Part shown: positions 1 to 10,028 of the stretch, piece by piece
How positions within the stretch are numbered: the first letter of the stretch is position 1
Layout of the letters: each line of letters begins with the position of its first letter
Origin: an uncultured Bacteroides sp.
GTDB lineage: Bacteria; Bacteroidota; Bacteroidia; Bacteroidales; Bacteroidaceae
DNA: 64,000 nucleotides
Reading direction: 5' to 3'
Assembly (NCBI GenBank): GCA_947574505.1
Contig: CANPJW010000001.1
Coordinates: 62,001 to 126,000 of the forward strand
Translations under genes and position numbers: made by a program
The notes under the pieces: generated by a model
What the model was told of the DNA's origin: nothing
The model's input: the letters and a program-made list of their open reading frames with translations, nothing else
Databases searched by the model: none

Positions 1-1
1 A

Positions 2-3000
2 GCCTCAAAAAGCAGTGTGCTAATTGTTTCCTTTATCGGGTATACCCCCCAAGAATTTACAATCAATGGCAACCAAACTTTTTATCAAATCTCTTTAGCG
101 GAAGATACGCAAACGCTGGACGAAGTTGTGGTAGTAGGCTTTGGTACGCAAAAGAAAGTGAACTTAACAGGAGCAGTTGCTACCGTGGATAAAAAAACAC
201 TGGAATCACGTCCTGTCACTTCAGTTTCACAAGCTCTTCAAGGAGTGATGCCAGGATTGAACATTGACATGAATGACAAAGGTGGACGATTAGACTATAA
301 TCCCACCATGAATATTCGTGGAACAGGAAATTTGAATACCGGATCCAGTGCCTCACCTTTAGTTTTAATTGATGGAGCCGAAGGAGACATAAACTCGTTA
401 AATCCGCAGGATATCGCTAACATTTCCGTGTTAAAAGATGCTGCCGCATCTGCCATTTACGGTTCACGCGCTCCATTTGGCGTAATCTTGGTTACAACCA
501 AATCAGGAGAAGCAGGAAAAGCCACCATTCAGTATTCAAACAATTTCAGATGGTCACGCCCCACCAACATTCCTGACATGCTCGACTCCTACCGCTTTGC
601 CAAGTATTTCAATGCAGCACAAAAAAATTCAGGAAGCGGCACCACTTTTATTTTCACTGATGATACGATAGACCGCATTCAGAAATACATGGCGAGTGAA
701 TACCCATACACCTCAGACCCCAATGGTTCACAAGGAAACAATTTTTTCCCTTTCAACGTCGCTTCCAATGATAATCAAAACTGGCCAAGAAACTTCATTG
801 ACAAAACATCTTTCGGACAAGAACATAATCTAAGTATCTCCGGAGGAGGTGAGAAAGTTAAATACTATCTATCGGGAGCTTTCCTTTCTCAAAACGGACA
901 GATGAATTACTCTGACGAAAACAAAAAACGTTATAACATCAGTGGAAAGGTAACAGGACAAGTCACCAAATGGCTAAGTTTAGATTTTAACGCTCGTTTT
1001 ATACGTTCAGATATAGAAATGCCAACTTTTGTGAAACTCTATGGCGATCGTTTCTTTGCAGAAACGACCAAATTATATCCCATGATGCCTCTCTATGACA
1101 ACAACGGACACTATACACGTAATCCTAAATTAATGCAATTAACTTCTGGAGGGCGTTCAAACAGCAGTAAAGACACCTACTTCACTTCCGGAGGTTTCCA
1201 TCTGACTCCATTAAAAGGATTAGGTATTCACGGACAGGCGACTCTACGGACAGAAAGCTACCGCCACCAATATAATGTAAATAAAGTCTATCTCTATACC
1301 CGTGACAACCAACCCGTGGAAGAAGCATGGTTAGGAGGAGACCCCGATTTAGCAGCAGGAAAGACATTTGTGCAAAGTCAAACACAGCAAACTTCCATGA
1401 TGACAACTTCACTATATGCAGATTATGAATATTCCTGGAACAAGCACAATTTCAAAGTTACAGCAGGTATGAATACCGAATATTATTACATCAACGAATT
1501 AATCGGCAAACGCTATGATGTCATCAACGAAAATGTCCCCAGTATCAATACGGCCACTGGTACAAGTGATTTGAAAGGCTCCTCAAAAGAATGGGCTACA
1601 ATGGGATATTTTGCCCGTTTAAATTATGACTACGAAGGACGATACCTATTAGAAGGAAACATTCGTCGCGATGGGACTTCACGCTTCCGCGGTAACCAAC
1701 GATGGGGCACATTTCCCTCTGTTTCTATAGGTTGGAACATCGCCCGCGAAGCATTCTGGAGTCCGGCAGAAGCATATGTCAACCTGTTAAAACTACGTTT
1801 TTCTTACGGTAGCCTAGGCAATCAGAATACAGATAATTATTATCCTACTTATTCTATTCAAAATATAACTGTAGGTAGCGTAGATGCCGGCGGACGCTGG
1901 CTGCTTGACTTAGCCAACAAGTCCAATATAGCATCTTCCCCCGGTCTCGTCAGTTCCTTGCTCACATGGGAACGTGTCACCAGCTATAATGCAGGACTTG
2001 ACTTTGGTGCATTTAACAATCGTCTGAACGGATACGTTGAATACTACATTCGTGATACCAAAGACATGGTAGGACCTGCCGAAGAAATAACTCCATTAGT
2101 AGGAGCATCAGCTCCCAAAATGAATAATACCTCTTTACGAACCAAAGGCTGGGAATTACAACTAACTTGGCAGGACAGAATTGGTAAAGTAGGGTATCAT
2201 GCTTCTTTCAATCTATCTGATGCTCAAACAGAAGTAACAGAATATCCCAATCCTGATAAAACATTTTACACCAAAGATGAAGACGGAAACACCATTGAAA
2301 ATTATTGGAAAGGGAAAAAATTAGGCGAAATATGGGGATTCAAAACAGTAGGCATAGCAAAAACCGATGAAGAAATGCAATCATGGATAGCCCAACATGA
2401 CCAAAGCAAATTACCCAATGTAGGAAACAATATTTGGAAAGCCGGTGATATCATGTACGCTAACCTGGATGACAATCCTGCCATAGAAAAAGGTACGTCT
2501 GCCACTGATCCGAAAGATTTAACCATTATTGGAAATTACACACCCCGCTTTCGTTTTGGCTTCTCATTAGGAGCTGACTATAAAGGATTTGATATCAATC
2601 TAATGTTCCAGGGCGTAGCCAAACGTGACGTTTGGGTAGGAGGCGACGACAGAACCGCTTATTCTAAAGGTATGATTTTCTGGGGTATCAACGGGGGGCA
2701 ATGGGATTCCACCGGATACGAAGAACACATGGATTACTTCCGTCCTGAAGGAGATGAAATGGGAGCAAATCTCAATGCTTATTATCCGCGCCCCATTATT
2801 GGAAGTAAACAAAACCAGCAGGTACAAAGTCGTTACTTGCAGAATGCAGCTTACATCCGCTTGAAAAACATACAAATAGGTTACACGTTGCCTAAAGCAT
2901 GGATACAAAAAGCTAACCTGGAGAAAGTACGACTATTCTTCTCCGGAGATAATTTATGGACTGGTACCAAGATGAGTAAAAATTTTGATCCAGAACTAAT

Positions 3001-3067
3001 TTACCAAAACGGTATGAGTTATCCGTTAAGCTATACTCTATCATGTGGAATTAATATTACATTATAA
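2..3067 (+). CDS. SusC-like TonB-dependent outer-membrane receptor, 5' end outside the window
   Basis: Outer-membrane transporter that imports glycan fragments together with its SusD lipoprotein, powered by TonB. The open frame runs in from the left edge without a convincing start; a GTG at 17 lies inside the carboxypeptidase-regulatory-like domain (VSFIGY end motif), so the signal peptide and domain start are missing. Next come the TonB-box-like LDEVVVVGFG, the plug (ALQGVMPGLNI, LVLIDG, AAASAIYGSRAPFGVILVTT) and a roughly 800-residue beta-barrel ending in a hydrophobic C-terminal strand (GINITL). SusD follows 20 bp later, then sulfatases and glycosidases, so it is the entry gene of a polysaccharide utilisation locus. 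The family call is firm; the substrate is inferred from neighbours only. Confidence 0.95.
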   Translation, partial: ASKSSVLIVSFIGYTPQEFTINGNQTFYQISLAEDTQTLDEVVVVGFGTQKKVNLTGAVATVDKKTLESRPVTSVSQALQGVMPGLNIDMNDKGGRLDYNPTMNIRGTGNLNTGSSASPLVLIDGAEGDINSLNPQDIANISVLKDAAASAIYGSRAPFGVILVTTKSGEAGKATIQYSNNFRWSRPTNIPDMLDSYRFAKYFNAAQKNSGSGTTFIFTDDTIDRIQKYMASEYPYTSDPNGSQGNNFFPFNVASNDNQNWPRNFIDKTSFGQEHNLSISGGGEKVKYYLSGAFLSQNGQMNYSDENKKRYNISGKVTGQVTKWLSLDFNARFIRSDIEMPTFVKLYGDRFFAETTKLYPMMPLYDNNGHYTRNPKLMQLTSGGRSNSSKDTYFTSGGFHLTPLKGLGIHGQATLRTESYRHQYNVNKVYLYTRDNQPVEEAWLGGDPDLAAGKTFVQSQTQQTSMMTTSLYADYEYSWNKHNFKVTAGMNTEYYYINELIGKRYDVINENVPSINTATGTSDLKGSSKEWATMGYFARLNYDYEGRYLLEGNIRRDGTSRFRGNQRWGTFPSVSIGWNIAREAFWSPAEAYVNLLKLRFSYGSLGNQNTDNYYPTYSIQNITVGSVDAGGRWLLDLANKSNIASSPGLVSSLLTWERVTSYNAGLDFGAFNNRLNGYVEYYIRDTKDMVGPAEEITPLVGASAPKMNNTSLRTKGWELQLTWQDRIGKVGYHASFNLSDAQTEVTEYPNPDKTFYTKDEDGNTIENYWKGKKLGEIWGFKTVGIAKTDEEMQSWIAQHDQSKLPNVGNNIWKAGDIMYANLDDNPAIEKGTSATDPKDLTIIGNYTPRFRFGFSLGADYKGFDINLMFQGVAKRDVWVGGDDRTAYSKGMIFWGINGGQWDSTGYEEHMDYFRPEGDEMGANLNAYYPRPIIGSKQNQQVQSRYLQNAAYIRLKNIQIGYTLPKAWIQKANLEKVRLFFSGDNLWTGTKMSKNFDPELIYQNGMSYPLSYTLSCGINITL

Positions 3068-3087
3068 ACTTTAAATAAATCATAATC

Positions 3088-5001
3088 ATGAAATTAAAAT
3101 ACATCATACTCCCTATAATAGCAACTTCATTCGCTATAAGCTCATGTAACGATTTTCTAGATAGAGAACCATTGACAGACAATGTGAATGAAGGTTTTTT
3201 CACAGAACCAAGCCAATTGCAGGCTTATTGTAACAAGAAATACGAACTATTGCCCGATTTCAAAGACACCAATCTTTTTACCAACGATCAAACCAGTGAT
3301 AACCAAGCAGGAACAGATCCTGTAGATTTCTTTCTACCGCAACGTATCAAAGTTGCCGCCACAGGAAGTTATAATCGGCAAGGACATTTGCGCGACTGTA
3401 ACCGATTGTTATATTACGCTTTGGAAAATATCCAAAAAGGGGAACTGGAAGATACCCGCGAAACTCAGCAATATATCGGTGAGATTTACTTCTTCAGAGC
3501 TTACATCTATTTCGAATATTTGAGGAAATTCGGAGATTTTCCCATTATCAAATCAGAACTTAGCGCAGATGATTATGCCGCCAATGTGGAAGCAAACAAA
3601 CGTAAGCCACGTAATGAAGTGGCCCGATTTATTCTAGAAGACCTGAACGAAGCCATTGCCCGATTATTACCGCGCAGTAATAATCTGACCAATCACCGTC
3701 TGAACAGAGAGTGTGCCTATCTATTTAAATCACGTGTAGCCCTGTATGAAGCAAGTTGGGAAACCTACCATCAAGGAACCGCACGAGTACCAGGTGGTCC
3801 GGGCTGGCCGGGCGGTACTTTCAATGGCAACCTTAATACTGAAATAGATTTCTTCCTGACTGAAGCGATGGCATCTGCCAAAGAAGTGGCAGAAGCAATA
3901 CAAATCTCTGATAAAATAGAAGATTATATGAATATGTTCAATCAATATGATCTTTCTTCCAACAAAGAGGTATTATTATGGCGTATGTATAGTGCGGATG
4001 CCAAAGTGAATAGCTTAGTAGAAGGCAATTATCATAGCATATACAATGAAAACGGTGAAGGCTGTGTGGGACAAGGTGGAGGTTATACACGATCCATGGT
4101 TGAAACTTTCCTAACTACCAATGGCCTGCCTATTTATGCACCAGAAAATACAGAATACAAAGGCGACAAAAGTATCCCCGATGTAATGGAGAATCGTGAT
4201 TTACGCCTTGTAGAATCAACTTTCAAACCGGGTGATATGGTTTGGAGAGGTGGTAATATGGACCAAGACGGAAGAATGGTCTATGCAAATCTACTACAAG
4301 CTTATCAAAACTTAAGCAGAACAGCTACAGGATATTTAGTTCGTAAAGGATGGAGAGACAGCAATGTAGCTCCAGCGGATAATTCACCTTTGGCTTATAT
4401 GATATTCCGCGCCAGCGAAGCATATCTCAACTATATGGAAGCTGACTATATGAAAAACAAAAATCTAGATGATTATAGCAAAAAATACTGGAGAGCTTTG
4501 AGAAAGCGTGCCGGCGTATCAGAAAACTTCCAAAAAACTATCGATGCAACAGATCTAAGTAAAGAAAACGATCTGGCTGTTTGGTCCGGAAGTCAGATGA
4601 TAGACAAAACTTTATATAATATCCGCCGTGAACGACGTTGCGAATTTATAGCAGAAGGCATGCGTAAAGATGATCTTTTACGCTGGCGTTCACTAGATAA
4701 AATGAAAAACTATCAAACAGAAGGATTCAATTGGCAAGAGTATCAAAAAGAGCCTTACTATGTGAAACAATTGGCTGCCGGCTTAGTGGTTAGTAATTCT
4801 AAATATTTACGTCCGCATTTTGCCAACGAACTGATCATTACCAACAATGGCTACAACTTTGAAGAAGCGAATTACCTGACCCCTATCTCTTATGACGTAT
4901 TCCGTCTTTCAACCCCTGAGAAAGGAGGCGATATTTCCACTTCCGTTGTTTATCAAAATCCAGGCTGGCCTGTCGGTGCCAATCAATATGCTCTGCAATA
5001 G
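3088..5001 (+). CDS. SusD/RagB-family surface glycan-binding lipoprotein
   Basis: Cell-surface lipoprotein that caps the partner SusC barrel and presents the glycan. The signal peptide ends in a lipobox-like SSC (Cys about residue 20) followed by NDFLDREP, typical of the family. The 637 residues are at the long end for SusD. TPR-like helical segments (IYFFRAYIYFEYLRKFGDFPI) and the C-terminal RagB signature (IRRERRCEFIAEGMRKDDLLRWR) are visible. Only 20 bp separates it from susC, so the two are probably cotranscribed. Ligand specificity cannot be read from the sequence. Confidence 0.95.
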   Translation: MKLKYIILPIIATSFAISSCNDFLDREPLTDNVNEGFFTEPSQLQAYCNKKYELLPDFKDTNLFTNDQTSDNQAGTDPVDFFLPQRIKVAATGSYNRQGHLRDCNRLLYYALENIQKGELEDTRETQQYIGEIYFFRAYIYFEYLRKFGDFPIIKSELSADDYAANVEANKRKPRNEVARFILEDLNEAIARLLPRSNNLTNHRLNRECAYLFKSRVALYEASWETYHQGTARVPGGPGWPGGTFNGNLNTEIDFFLTEAMASAKEVAEAIQISDKIEDYMNMFNQYDLSSNKEVLLWRMYSADAKVNSLVEGNYHSIYNENGEGCVGQGGGYTRSMVETFLTTNGLPIYAPENTEYKGDKSIPDVMENRDLRLVESTFKPGDMVWRGGNMDQDGRMVYANLLQAYQNLSRTATGYLVRKGWRDSNVAPADNSPLAYMIFRASEAYLNYMEADYMKNKNLDDYSKKYWRALRKRAGVSENFQKTIDATDLSKENDLAVWSGSQMIDKTLYNIRRERRCEFIAEGMRKDDLLRWRSLDKMKNYQTEGFNWQEYQKEPYYVKQLAAGLVVSNSKYLRPHFANELIITNNGYNFEEANYLTPISYDVFRLSTPEKGGDISTSVVYQNPGWPVGANQYALQ

Positions 5002-5021
5002 GTTTAGATAAAATAACTCAA

Positions 5022-5080
5022 AAAGGGTGTAGTTTAATTCGTTACAATGTATTCTTATTGTACCTTTGAACACACCCTTT
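5022..5080 (+). terminator. Long-looped hairpin after susD
   Basis: A perfect 9-bp stem (AAAGGGTGT at 5022-5030 with ACACCCTTT at 5072-5080) encloses a 41-nt loop in the gap between susD and the first sulfatase. It could attenuate or process the susCD transcript. No strong T-run follows and the loop is long, so the terminator role is uncertain. Confidence 0.4.
5061..5068 (+). promoter_or_regulatory. Candidate -7 promoter element upstream of sulfatase 1
   Basis: TACCTTTG matches the Bacteroides TAnnTTTG -7 element exactly and lies about 35 bp before the sulfatase ATG. No clear TTG sits at the -33 distance. If used, the enzyme genes would have a promoter separate from susCD. Confidence 0.45.
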
Positions 5081-5102
5081 ACCAATATCATACCGAATTA
5101 AT

Positions 5103-6539
5103 ATGAAATTTTTCTCTAAAAAAACATTTTTCATCTTTCCGTTCTTGACTTCTATCTATTTACAAGCTCAAGAAAAACCTAACCTGGTCTTCATCATGGC
5201 AGATCAATGGAGAGGAGATGCTTTAGGTTGTCTCGGAAAAGAACCTGTCAAAACACCTTGCCTGGACCAACTGGCCCGTGAAGGTGTGAATTTCACCAAT
5301 GCTGTCAGCAGCTATCCCGTATCTTCACCGGCACGAGGCATGTTGATGACAGGCATGTATCCGCATAAGAACAAAGTAACAGGCAATTGCAATTCTGCCA
5401 ACGCTCCTTATGGAGTAGAACTTCCACAAGATGCACGCTGCTGGAGTGATATACTTAAAGCCAATGGATACCAAACAGGATATATCGGCAAATGGCATCT
5501 GGATGCTCCTCATGAACCATACATAGATACTTACAACAACCATGGTGCAGTTGCTTGGAACGAATGGTGTCCAAAAGAACGCCGGCACGGTTTTGACTAT
5601 TGGACCGCTTATGGCACTTACGACTACCATTTAAAACCCATGTACTGGGACACTGACGCTCCCCGGGACAGTTTTTATTATGTCAATCAATGGGGACCGG
5701 AGTATGAAGCCGACAAAGCGATTGAGTACCTCAACGGGCATATAGATAAAACGCAGCCATTTGCCTTAGTCGTATCCATGAACCCTCCACACACCGGTTA
5801 CGAGTTGGTGCCCGACCGATACAAGGAGATGTATAAAAACCTGAATGTAGAGGCATTATGTGCCAACCGTCCCGACATTCCCGCCAAAGGCACTGAAATG
5901 GGCGACTATTTCCGCAACAATATCCGCAATTACTATGCCTGCATGACCGGAGTCGATGAAAATATAGGTCGGATAATCAACGAATTGAAACGTTTGGGTT
6001 TATTTAAAAATACTATTGTAGTATTCACTTCTGACCACGGCATCTGCATGGGGGCTCATGAACAAGCCGGAAAAGATATCTTTTATGAGGAATCCATGCG
6101 AATTCCAGTCCTTATCTCATGGCCGGAAAAAATAAAGCCGAAAACCGACCGAACAACCATGATAGCTTTTGCCGACTTGTATCCGACCCTGCTTTCCATC
6201 ATGGGCTTTCAGCAACAAATACCGGAAGAAGTACAAACATTCGACCTTGCTTCCGTTCTCCTCTACGGAAAAGAAAACAACCGCATTGTCCAACCCTATT
6301 ATTACATACAGTCATCCAATCCGGCAACAGGCTACCGGGGATTACGCACCGCTACACATACGTTTACTATCCATGCAACCGATGGTAAGGTAGATAAGAT
6401 TATTCTATTCGACAGGAGATCAGACCCTTACCAAATGAATAATATAGCTATGCAGCATCCCAAACTGGTAAACCGATTGAAAAGCCAATTAAAAACATGG
6501 CTGCAAAAAACAGAAGATCCATTTTTTAATTATTTATAA
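5103..6539 (+). CDS. Secreted S1-family sulfatase (serine-type)
   Basis: Hydrolyses sulfate esters, probably on a glycan imported by the adjacent SusCD. An N-terminal signal peptide ends near LQAQ. The metal-site segment NLVFIMADQW begins the alkaline-phosphatase-superfamily fold. The formylglycine motif reads SSPARGMLMTG (about residues 81-91): the modified residue is Ser rather than Cys, so maturation needs an anaerobic sulfatase-maturating enzyme, not encoded in this window. Further conserved pieces are GKWHLD and VVFTSDHGICMGAH. At 478 residues it is a normal length. GH29 starts 3 bp after the stop. The sulfate position removed cannot be assigned. Confidence 0.93.
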   Translation: MKFFSKKTFFIFPFLTSIYLQAQEKPNLVFIMADQWRGDALGCLGKEPVKTPCLDQLAREGVNFTNAVSSYPVSSPARGMLMTGMYPHKNKVTGNCNSANAPYGVELPQDARCWSDILKANGYQTGYIGKWHLDAPHEPYIDTYNNHGAVAWNEWCPKERRHGFDYWTAYGTYDYHLKPMYWDTDAPRDSFYYVNQWGPEYEADKAIEYLNGHIDKTQPFALVVSMNPPHTGYELVPDRYKEMYKNLNVEALCANRPDIPAKGTEMGDYFRNNIRNYYACMTGVDENIGRIINELKRLGLFKNTIVVFTSDHGICMGAHEQAGKDIFYEESMRIPVLISWPEKIKPKTDRTTMIAFADLYPTLLSIMGFQQQIPEEVQTFDLASVLLYGKENNRIVQPYYYIQSSNPATGYRGLRTATHTFTIHATDGKVDKIILFDRRSDPYQMNNIAMQHPKLVNRLKSQLKTWLQKTEDPFFNYL

Positions 6540-6542
6540 CCT

Positions 6543-7928
6543 ATGAAGATACTATATACATCCCTTCTCTTCCTTATGAACTGTGTACTGAGTGTTGCAC
6601 AACCGGAAATCATTGTACCCAAACCGCATCAATTGAAATGGCATGAAGCGGAAATGGGAGCCGTATTTCATTATGACCTCCACGTATTCGACGGCATCCG
6701 CTACGGACAAGGCAATAACCGTATCAGCCCCATTGAAGATTATAATATATTTAATCCTACCCAACTGGATACTGACCAATGGATTCAGGCAGCTAAAGCC
6801 GCAGGCTGCAAATTCGCCGTACTCACAGCCACGCATGAAACCGGCTTCGGATTGTGGCAAAGTGACGTAAACCCATACTGCCTGAAAGCTGTAAAATGGC
6901 GTGATGGCAAAGGAGACATTGTCCGCGACTTTGTCAACTCCTGCCGTAAGTATGGTATCCAGCCGGGCATCTATGTAGGCATCCGGTGGAATTCACTTCT
7001 GGGTATCCATAATTTCAAGGTAGCCGGTGACGGAGAATTTGCCGCCAACCGACAGGCGTGGTATAAACGCTTCTGCGAGAAAATGGTGGAAGAACTTTGT
7101 ACCCGCTATGGAGATTTATATATGATTTGGTTTGATGGCGGAGCCGATGACCCACGAGGTGACGGTCCTGATGTGGAACCCATCGTCAATAAATACCAAC
7201 CCAACTGCCTGTTCTACCACAACATAGACCGTGCTGATTTCCGCTGGGGAGGTTCAGAAACCGGCACAGTGGGATACCCCTGCTGGTCCACTTTTCCGGC
7301 CCCCTGTTCACATCATAAACGTATTGAAAGCCAAAAAGACCAAATAGCCTTATTAAAACAAGGTGATCCCGAAGGCAAATACTGGGTACCAGCTATGGCA
7401 GACAGCCCCCTGCGTGGTGCCAACGGCCGCCACGAATGGTTTTGGGAACCCGATGACGAGAATAATATCTATCCATTGACAACGTTGATGGATATGTACG
7501 AAAAATCAGTGGGCCGCAACGCTACGTTAATCATCGGGCTGACCCCCGATCCCGATGGGCTATTGCCGGCAGGTGACGAACAGCGTTTAAAAGAATGGGG
7601 AGAAGAAATAAACCGGCGCTTTGGTACACCATTGGCGGAAACCCAAGGCCGGAGGCAACGGCTTACGCTGAATCTGAATGAAAAACAACCGGTCAACTAC
7701 TGCATCATCCAAGAAGACATTGCCAAAGGCGAAAGAATACGCCAATACAAGATAGAAGCGAAAGTCAACGGAAAATGGCAGACAGTGTGCTCCGGCGAGT
7801 CTGTGGGACACAAACGCATTGCACACTTCGAACCGGTAGAAACCACCGCCTTGCGCCTCACCGTAACCCAATCCGTTGCCGTACCCGAAATCAGACATTT
7901 CAGTGCCTATAACGTAACTCTCAAATAA
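6543..7928 (+). CDS. GH29 alpha-L-fucosidase-like glycoside hydrolase
   Basis: Predicted retaining exo-glycosidase releasing terminal alpha-L-fucose. A signal peptide ends near SVAQ. The catalytic (beta/alpha)8 domain contains IWFDGG, whose Asp is the expected nucleophile, and the usual start KWHEAEMGAVFHYDLHVF. The segment that is normally KHHDGF reads THETGF, so the sugar-binding His pair is altered and specificity may differ from classical fucosidases. The last 80 residues resemble a discoidin-like beta domain. It lies between a sulfatase (3-bp gap) and a GH36-type enzyme (6-bp gap), clearly within one operon. Confidence 0.88.
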   Translation: MKILYTSLLFLMNCVLSVAQPEIIVPKPHQLKWHEAEMGAVFHYDLHVFDGIRYGQGNNRISPIEDYNIFNPTQLDTDQWIQAAKAAGCKFAVLTATHETGFGLWQSDVNPYCLKAVKWRDGKGDIVRDFVNSCRKYGIQPGIYVGIRWNSLLGIHNFKVAGDGEFAANRQAWYKRFCEKMVEELCTRYGDLYMIWFDGGADDPRGDGPDVEPIVNKYQPNCLFYHNIDRADFRWGGSETGTVGYPCWSTFPAPCSHHKRIESQKDQIALLKQGDPEGKYWVPAMADSPLRGANGRHEWFWEPDDENNIYPLTTLMDMYEKSVGRNATLIIGLTPDPDGLLPAGDEQRLKEWGEEINRRFGTPLAETQGRRQRLTLNLNEKQPVNYCIIQEDIAKGERIRQYKIEAKVNGKWQTVCSGESVGHKRIAHFEPVETTALRLTVTQSVAVPEIRHFSAYNVTLK

Positions 7929-7934
7929 AAAATC

Positions 7935-10010
7935 ATGAGAGAATATAAAGCAATATTCATTTGTATCCTGATTTGCAATGTATTTGTTTGTCCGAAATCC
8001 TTCGGGCAAACAGATTACACATATGAAAAAGGAAAGTCTTTCAAGAACACAAACGCTTTGTCAATGACAGATACGATTGATTTAACTTCCATTTCTTCTC
8101 CCATACCCTATAAGAAATCCATACCCGGACAAACCCAAACTATTGCCTGTCCGGTACGGTTACCCGGGTACGTCCGAGGTATTTTCTTCAGCCGAGACTC
8201 CCGTCCGGGAGATTTTGAATGGCCCAACAATACCAACCGGCTCCTACCTTGGGTGTTCAACGATTTAAAAGAATTAACCGACACCCGCTATCCGGGAATA
8301 CCTTCCAATGCAACCCCATCTACGTTGGGAGATGCATTACTGCTGGAACTGACAAACGGAGAATACTTGTTTGCCAAAGCTGTTGCCGGCCGTAACAGTT
8401 TAAGCTGGCTGCAAGTAAACGATAACGGCTCTGTCACCCTATATGTATCCACCTTAGGAAAAGACTATCTGAAACCGGAAGTCCCTCTTCTACTCATCCG
8501 ACAAGGAAAAGATATTTATTCAACCATTCGGCAAGCCTATCAAGCGCTGATGAAAAATACAGAAGCCGCCGACTTAAAAAGCCGCACAGCCAAGGAATAT
8601 TTCGAAGCTTTCCGCTATCTCGGTTGGTGTACATGGGAACATTATCATGATGATATAAACGAATCCAAGATAATAAACGATATGAAAACGATAGAGGCAT
8701 CCGGCATTCCTATCCGGTATGTACTGATTGACGACGGTCATCTCGCCCACAAGAACAGGCAACTGACCGGTTTCATACCAGATAAACAACGTTTCCCGTC
8801 GGGATGGAAAAAAATCATGTCATACAAAAAAGAAAATAAAATCAAATGGATCGGACTGTGGTACAGCCTTTCGGGATACTGGATGGGATTATCCCCCGAA
8901 AACGGATTTCCACAAGTCGTCCGACAAGCCCTATACCCACACGCCGGCAGCCTTCTGCCAGGAACGGACAGCACCCGCATCCGTTCCTTCTATCGCTACT
9001 ACGTCAGCACCTTAAAAGAACAAGGATTCGATTTTCTGAAAGTAGATAACCAAGCTTTTACGCTGCCACTCTACATGGGAGGGCATGAAAGTATCCGCCA
9101 GGCAACCGACTGTAACCGAAGCCTGGAAGCCGAGATCCACCGGCAAAATATGGGATTAATGAACTGTATGGCACAGAACGTCATCAATACCGACCATACG
9201 TCATACAGCAACAGCACCCGTGTCAGCATAGACTATAAGAAATATGATGAGGATATGGCAAAATCACATCTATTCCAGTCTTATACCAATACCCTGCTAC
9301 TAGGACAAACCGTATGGCCCGACCATGATATGTTTCATTCCTGCGATACCGTTTGCGGCACTTTGATGGCACGTTCCAAGGCCATTTCCGGAGGTCCGGT
9401 CTACCTGTCGGACGCCCCCGGGGACTTTATCAAGGAAAACATCTTTCCTTTAATTGACAAACAAGGCAAACTGTTCCGCCCCGAAGCTCCTGCCGTACCT
9501 ATGCCGGAATCTATACTGACCAATCCATTATGGAGTGGAAAAGCATATCGAGTAGCAGCTCCCTCAGGCAACGGAGCAATGACATTAATCTGTTACAACC
9601 TGAATGTTTCCCCCCGACATCAGCAAGTTCAGGCCACTATAAAAAAAGAAGATTATTCTCTTCGGAACAGTTTTGAGAAAATGTCTGCCACCCCCGAAGA
9701 ACGCGTGCTGCTTTATAATTGGGAATCACAAAAGGCAGAAGAACTATCAGACAGCAGTACATTCGAACTTATCGGATTTACAGACAAACTGTTTCATCTC
9801 TGCCCCATACGGAAAGGATGGGCAGTCATTGGCATACAGGAAAAATATCTGTCCCCGGCCACCGTCCAAACTATCTCTTTAACAGAGAACCGCTTGGTGC
9901 TGAACGTACTATGTACAGGTACACTAAAAGTATGGATAGAAAATTCCGGCAAGCAAGAACTGAGAAGTATTTCCATAGATACCCCCAAAAAAATTGTAAT
10001 CGAAAAATAA
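7935..10010 (+). CDS. GH36 / raffinose-synthase-like (Sip1-type) glycoside hydrolase
   Basis: Predicted retaining alpha-galactosidase-like enzyme of the Sip1/raffinose-synthase branch. A signal peptide ends near SFGQ. Family landmarks are YLGWCTWEHYH (about residue 228), YVLIDDGH, FDFLKVDNQ with the probable nucleophile Asp, and TRVSIDY, where the second acidic position of the plant R-x-S-D-D motif is kept as the likely acid/base. At 691 residues the length fits the branch. The start is 6 bp after GH29. Plant relatives are transferases, but a secreted enzyme in a utilisation locus is more likely a hydrolase. Substrate is inferred. Confidence 0.8.
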   Translation: MREYKAIFICILICNVFVCPKSFGQTDYTYEKGKSFKNTNALSMTDTIDLTSISSPIPYKKSIPGQTQTIACPVRLPGYVRGIFFSRDSRPGDFEWPNNTNRLLPWVFNDLKELTDTRYPGIPSNATPSTLGDALLLELTNGEYLFAKAVAGRNSLSWLQVNDNGSVTLYVSTLGKDYLKPEVPLLLIRQGKDIYSTIRQAYQALMKNTEAADLKSRTAKEYFEAFRYLGWCTWEHYHDDINESKIINDMKTIEASGIPIRYVLIDDGHLAHKNRQLTGFIPDKQRFPSGWKKIMSYKKENKIKWIGLWYSLSGYWMGLSPENGFPQVVRQALYPHAGSLLPGTDSTRIRSFYRYYVSTLKEQGFDFLKVDNQAFTLPLYMGGHESIRQATDCNRSLEAEIHRQNMGLMNCMAQNVINTDHTSYSNSTRVSIDYKKYDEDMAKSHLFQSYTNTLLLGQTVWPDHDMFHSCDTVCGTLMARSKAISGGPVYLSDAPGDFIKENIFPLIDKQGKLFRPEAPAVPMPESILTNPLWSGKAYRVAAPSGNGAMTLICYNLNVSPRHQQVQATIKKEDYSLRNSFEKMSATPEERVLLYNWESQKAEELSDSSTFELIGFTDKLFHLCPIRKGWAVIGIQEKYLSPATVQTISLTENRLVLNVLCTGTLKVWIENSGKQELRSISIDTPKKIVIEK

Positions 10011-10028
10011 CTTATAAAACTAGCCGAT

